A DNA stretch of 55,597 bases from Bacteroidota bacterium (lineage in GTDB: Bacteria > Bacteroidota > Bacteroidia > Flavobacteriales > Flavobacteriaceae), in contig JAQCJC010000003.1 in assembly GCA_027593245.1 (NCBI GenBank), positions 1 to 55,597 of the forward strand, given 5' to 3'. Of the stretch, positions 51,819 through 55,597 are shown one piece after another. Made by a program: the position numbers and the translations under genes. Below the pieces are notes generated by a model. The model did not search any database. It saw nothing but the letters and a program-made list of their open reading frames with translations, and was not told the DNA's origin. Numbering within the stretch: position 1 is the first letter of the stretch; every line of letters starts with the position of its first letter.

Positions 51819-54575
51819 ATGGCAAGTTTCATTGCAGAGGTATTAAAAGAGCTAAAAAACAAAAAAGCAGATTTATCTGCTTTAACCTTTATTTTGCCCA
51901 ATAAACGCGCAGGGGTTTTTTTAAAACAAGAACTTTCAACACATACAACAGAAGCAAGTTTTTTACCAGAGATTTGTTCTATTGAATCCTTTGTGGAAGA
52001 GCTCTCACAGCTGAAGAAGATAAGTGCTGTCGAATTGCTCTTTGAATTTTATGGTGTTTATATTTCAGGAACCCCAAAGGACAAACAAGAGTCTTTTAAT
52101 CAGTTTTCAAAATGGGCTCCTATGGTCATACAAGATTTCAATGAGATTGACCGGTATTTAATTCCCCCATCAAAAATATTTGATTACCTCAGTGCCATTC
52201 AACATATAAATCACTGGTCTTTGCAGCCCAACCCTACTGCAATGGTTAAAGGCTATCTGTATTTTTGGCAAGAGCTAAAACACTATTATACACGACTTAT
52301 GGACCAACTCTTAAATAAAGGAGTTGGTTATCAGGGGCTGATGTATAGAACTGCTGTTGATAATATTGAAGAGTATATTCAAAACAGCAAGCGCAGCCAA
52401 CACATTTTCTTAGGATTTAATGCTTTAAATTCTTCGGAAGCCATCCTAGTCCAAGAACTATTGCAGCAAAATAAAGCACAGATCTTTTGGGATATTGATC
52501 AAGGTTTTTTGGAGGCAAATTTTCATGATGCAGGCCACTTTATGAGGCATTATAAAAAGACATGGCCTTTTTACAAAACGCACAATTTCAACTGGACAAC
52601 CAAGCACTACCAAGAAGAGAAAAACATTAATATAACAGGGACTCCAAAAAACATTAGTCAGGTCAAGTATGTCGGAGAACTATTAGACAATTTATACGAA
52701 CAAAATAAACTTGAAAACACGGCGCTAGTGTTAGGCGATGAATCATTATTACTTCCTGTATTGCACTCGATCCCTAAAAAGGTCAAAAGTGTAAATATCA
52801 CGATGGGGTTGCCACTACGTCAAATCCCGCTGGCCTCTTTCTTTGAACAGTGGTTTCTGGTTCAGACGACATCTGAACAGCCTGTATTTTACTACAAAGA
52901 TGTTTATGAAATATTAACACATCCTTTTATTTCGTTATTGTTTAAAAACTATACGAACTCTCTTAAGAGCGTTTTCAATGCTATAAAGGACCAAAATCGT
53001 ACCACCATATCTTTGCGCGATTTGATTATACTCGCCCCAGATTTAAAACACCCATTTGAGCTTCTTTTAGCGCCTTGGAATAATCAACCAAAAACCGCTT
53101 TACAACAAATTAAAACATTGATTTTTGAATTGAAATTAGCATATGATGCTGAAAAAAGCAACAATGTATTGCCGTTGGAGTATTTACTGCGCTTTTTCGA
53201 ATTATTCAATCAAATAGAGCATTTAAGTCAATCCTATAATTACATCAGCTCCATTAAAATCATACACACTTTATACCGAGAGTTATTGGCAAAGGAAACC
53301 TTAGATTTCAAGGGAGAGCCACTTAAGGGCCTTCAAATTATGGGGATGCTGGAATCGCGTGTATTAGATTTTGAAACTGTCATTGTTGTTTCAGTGAATG
53401 AGGGGATTCTTCCGGCTGGGAAAACACAGAATTCATTTATTCCATTTGACGTCAAACTTGAAAACGGCCTGCCAACCTATAAAGAAAAAGACGCGGTGTA
53501 CACCTATCATTTTTATCGACTTATGCAACGTGCTAAAAATATTCATCTTGTTTACAATACAGAACCCGACGCTTTAAATGGCGGTGAGCCTAGTCGATTT
53601 TTGGCACAAATGCAACTTGAAGATCATCACCAGCTACAGCACAAAATAGTTACGCCTAAAATAGAAATACTCAGCCCATCCCCGCTACAAGTTATAAAAA
53701 CAAAGAAACTTCTAAAATCCCTTGAGACTATAGCCAAAGCTGGATTTTCGCCTTCATCTTTGGGGCAATACATTAGAAACCCAATTGAGTTTTATAATTA
53801 TAAAATTTTAGGGCTAAAACAGCCTAAAAATTTAGAGGAAATCATAGAGGCTAGTACTTTTGGCAGAGTTATCCATTACACTTTGGAGGCGTTTTACACA
53901 CCTTTCACCGGAGCGTTTTTAGAGCCTAACAAGCTGGAAGGACTAAAACCCAAAATTTCTAAAACAGTAGAAAAATTTTTCAAAAAACTCTATAAGAGAG
54001 GTGACATAACCCAGGGCAAAAACCTCATAAGTTTTGAAATCGCTAAACGCTATATTCGTAATTTTTTGGACAGCGAAATTCAATTTCTCAAAGCAGGTAA
54101 TGAGGTTCAGCTCTTGGCTATTGAGAAGCCTGTTGCCTATGATTTCACACACTCGTTATTTGAATTTCCCATTCGATTAAAGGGGAACGTTGACCGAATA
54201 GATATTTGTAATGGGACCAAGCGAATCATTGACTATAAGACCTCAAAGGTGACACAGACAGACTTAAATTTAGTCGACTGGGGTAATATCACGAAGGATT
54301 ATAAAAAGCACAACAAGAGCTTCCAAATTTTAATGTATGCTTATATACTTAATAAGACCCAACCTTATGATGGTCCAACAGAAGCAGGAATTTTTTCATT
54401 CAAGAATTTTAAATCAGGGTATATTAAATTCACCAAAAAAGATAAACTTGGGAATAGCGCTTTAAAACAGCAACACATTTCAGAGACAATTTTAGAGGCC
54501 TATGAAAAACAATTGGTGGAGTTGCTTGCAGAGTTGTTTAATCCAGACATTGAATTTATTGAAAAAGAGGTATGA
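51819..54575 (+). CDS. AddB-like PD-(D/E)XK nuclease
   Basis: This 918-residue protein resembles the AddB/RexB subunit. The N-terminal segment (ALTFILPNKRAGVFLKQEL) occupies the place of Walker A but lacks GKT, as in inactive helicase folds. A late helicase-like block is LQIMGMLESRVLDFETVIVVSVNEGILP. The C-terminal nuclease is marked by GRVIHYTLEAFY and the catalytic core RIIDYKTSK. AddB from Bacillus carries four cysteines for an iron-sulfur cluster; here the first expected site reads QYIRNPIEFY without Cys, and no C-terminal Cys cluster exists. It should act with the AddA-like protein at 45861. It overlaps the hydrolase gene by 4 bases. Confidence 0.88.
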   Translation: MASFIAEVLKELKNKKADLSALTFILPNKRAGVFLKQELSTHTTEASFLPEICSIESFVEELSQLKKISAVELLFEFYGVYISGTPKDKQESFNQFSKWAPMVIQDFNEIDRYLIPPSKIFDYLSAIQHINHWSLQPNPTAMVKGYLYFWQELKHYYTRLMDQLLNKGVGYQGLMYRTAVDNIEEYIQNSKRSQHIFLGFNALNSSEAILVQELLQQNKAQIFWDIDQGFLEANFHDAGHFMRHYKKTWPFYKTHNFNWTTKHYQEEKNINITGTPKNISQVKYVGELLDNLYEQNKLENTALVLGDESLLLPVLHSIPKKVKSVNITMGLPLRQIPLASFFEQWFLVQTTSEQPVFYYKDVYEILTHPFISLLFKNYTNSLKSVFNAIKDQNRTTISLRDLIILAPDLKHPFELLLAPWNNQPKTALQQIKTLIFELKLAYDAEKSNNVLPLEYLLRFFELFNQIEHLSQSYNYISSIKIIHTLYRELLAKETLDFKGEPLKGLQIMGMLESRVLDFETVIVVSVNEGILPAGKTQNSFIPFDVKLENGLPTYKEKDAVYTYHFYRLMQRAKNIHLVYNTEPDALNGGEPSRFLAQMQLEDHHQLQHKIVTPKIEILSPSPLQVIKTKKLLKSLETIAKAGFSPSSLGQYIRNPIEFYNYKILGLKQPKNLEEIIEASTFGRVIHYTLEAFYTPFTGAFLEPNKLEGLKPKISKTVEKFFKKLYKRGDITQGKNLISFEIAKRYIRNFLDSEIQFLKAGNEVQLLAIEKPVAYDFTHSLFEFPIRLKGNVDRIDICNGTKRIIDYKTSKVTQTDLNLVDWGNITKDYKKHNKSFQILMYAYILNKTQPYDGPTEAGIFSFKNFKSGYIKFTKKDKLGNSALKQQHISETILEAYEKQLVELLAELFNPDIEFIEKEV

Positions 54576-55417
54576 TTGTTCAGCAGCTAAATAAGGTTAT
54601 CTATAGGCCACAAGATCGGCCTATTGTTTTTGATCTTATTTTTGAAGATACTGTAAAAACCGCCCCGCTTATTGTGTTTTGTCACGGGTACAAAGGCTAT
54701 AAGGACTGGGGGGCATGGGGTTTATTGGCGAAAGCTTTTGCTTCTCAGGGGATTGCATTTTTAAAGTTCAACTTTTCACACAACGGCGGTACTGTTCAAC
54801 AGCCTTTAGATTTTCCCGACCTAGAAGCCTTTGCACAAAACAACTATTCTAAAGAGCTTCATGACTTATCTTGTGTCTTAGATTGGGTTATTGAAAATCA
54901 TGAAGAGGATAATGCCATAGATTTGAAATCTATTTTTCTAATGGGCCATAGTAGGGGTGGTGGAATCGTTACTATACAAGCCAGCGAAGATTTAAGAGTA
55001 AAAAAAGTAATCACCTTGGCGGGGGTTAGTGACTATAAATCCAGGTTTCCAAAGGGAGATGCACTTAGGAGGTGGGGAAATGACGGTGTGTATTATGTAA
55101 AAAACAAACGCACCAAGCAGCAAATGCCCCACCACATTCAGTTTTACAATGATTTTTTAGCCCATGAGGCTCGATTAGATATTGAACAGGCCGCAAAAAA
55201 ATGTACTATTCCTCACCTTATTCTTCATGGAGATGCCGACCAAGCCGTCTCTATAGAAGAAGCCAAAAAACTACACGCATGGAGCTCAAGCAGTATTTAT
55301 AAATGCATTGAGGGTGGGGATCATGTTTTTGGGGCAAAACAGCCTTGGGAAGATTCTGAAATGCCTCCAGACTTAATAAAAGTTTGGGCAGAAATATTAG
55401 ATTTTATTAACAATTAG
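54572..55417 (+). CDS. alpha/beta hydrolase
   Basis: This is a 281-residue serine hydrolase-fold protein. The oxyanion region reads PLIVFCHGYKGYKDWGAWG, the nucleophile elbow is GHSRGGG (S127), the acid is probably the aspartate of ILHGDADQAV, and the base is H in GGDHVFG. The small cap contains DALRRWGNDGVYYVKNKRTK. Substrate is unknown; esterase or peptidase activity on small molecules is typical. Its ATG overlaps the AddB-like stop (ATGA), so it is translated from the same mRNA, although a functional link is not evident. No signal peptide is seen. Confidence 0.9.
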   Translation: MIVQQLNKVIYRPQDRPIVFDLIFEDTVKTAPLIVFCHGYKGYKDWGAWGLLAKAFASQGIAFLKFNFSHNGGTVQQPLDFPDLEAFAQNNYSKELHDLSCVLDWVIENHEEDNAIDLKSIFLMGHSRGGGIVTIQASEDLRVKKVITLAGVSDYKSRFPKGDALRRWGNDGVYYVKNKRTKQQMPHHIQFYNDFLAHEARLDIEQAAKKCTIPHLILHGDADQAVSIEEAKKLHAWSSSSIYKCIEGGDHVFGAKQPWEDSEMPPDLIKVWAEILDFINN

Positions 55418-55509
55418 GCCAACTTCTTAAGAAAAATGTTATTTATCTGATAAAATTTTTGGTAATACCGAAGTAATTTTTGTAATTTGGACTAAAATAT
55501 AATTACATT

Positions 55510-55597
55510 ATGGGATATTCATTTAAAAACAGCAAAGGAAAAACTTATTATTTACACACTAAAGACGTGGTCTTGAAAGGTGGAAGAAACCAAACAA
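55510..55597 (+). CDS. small conserved protein, 3' end outside the window
   Basis: An ATG at 55510 opens a frame that is still open at the window end and encodes MGYSFKNSKGKTYYLHTKDV, then VLKGGRNQT. This fits, from memory, the start of a small (~60 residue) Bacteroidota/cyanobacterial protein with a YYLH...LRGGRxQTIYFF pattern and no known function. The A/T-rich leader is typical. The frame is too short for the ORF track because it is truncated. Treat as partial. Confidence 0.6.
   Translation, partial: MGYSFKNSKGKTYYLHTKDVVLKGGRNQT

Overview
This window is a continuous piece of chromosome from a marine-type member of the Flavobacteriaceae (phylum Bacteroidota). Four things point there: low G+C; A-rich start regions without strong Shine-Dalgarno sequences; several -10 elements of the Bacteroidota type TAnnTTTG; and family-typical gene sets. 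Those sets include the Bat aerotolerance operon, the acpP-fabF-rnc-IPExxxVDY-pyk run with divergent purN, an OmpA porin with thrombospondin type-3 repeats, an AddAB-like nuclease pair and a long phenylalanine hydroxylase. I see no rRNA operon, CRISPR array, insertion sequence, prophage or obvious foreign island, and no gene-free stretch over 300 bases. Coding density is very high and many neighbours touch or overlap.

Layout. 1-3755: rnr (RNase R), a GIN-domain (DUF2807) secreted protein and a LysE-type exporter, all on +. 3790-3860: tRNA-Cys on -, with a good promoter and terminator. 3948-7337: lipid kinase, folB (-) and glnS with a C-terminal extension. 7352-14365, nearly all on -: SPFH protein, phenylalanine hydroxylase, a lone ABC ATPase coupled to asd, mscL, and tdk-alr. 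14482-19334: a conserved unknown, a lipoprotein, gpsA, pheS, a small unknown and CvpA. 19336-21180: SulP anion transporter. 21261-30266, all on -: the complete moxR-DUF58-unknown-batA-batB-batC-batD-batE operon.

30459-36350: an AlbA_2 ATP-binding protein, an OmpA/HhH pair, an ALDH7-type aldehyde dehydrogenase, a CYTH protein and dinB. 36347-40615 (-): acpP, fabF, rnc, an IPExxxVDY protein and pyk. 40798-44971 (+): purN, RNase H, a PfkB kinase and a long amidophosphoribosyltransferase. 45146-45754 (-): superoxide dismutase. 45861-55417 (+): AddA-like helicase-nuclease, kbl, OmpA porin, AddB-like nuclease and an alpha/beta hydrolase. A small gene starting at 55510 is cut by the window end.

Most of the window is housekeeping: RNA decay and processing, aminoacylation, purine, amino-acid and fatty-acid synthesis, glycolysis, peptidoglycan precursors and DNA repair. 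Layered on this are envelope and stress functions (Bat, SOD, MscL, OmpA proteins). I found no convincing new defence or mobile system. The most unusual items are: a 20-bp tandem direct repeat starting at the purF stop codon; an inner-membrane protein carrying an HhH module that resembles the C-terminal tail of flavobacterial ribosomal protein L21, paired with an OmpA protein; a thymidine kinase without the usual zinc cysteines; an AddB-like protein without the iron-sulfur cysteine pattern; and uncharacterised C-terminal extensions on GlnRS and phenylalanine hydroxylase.
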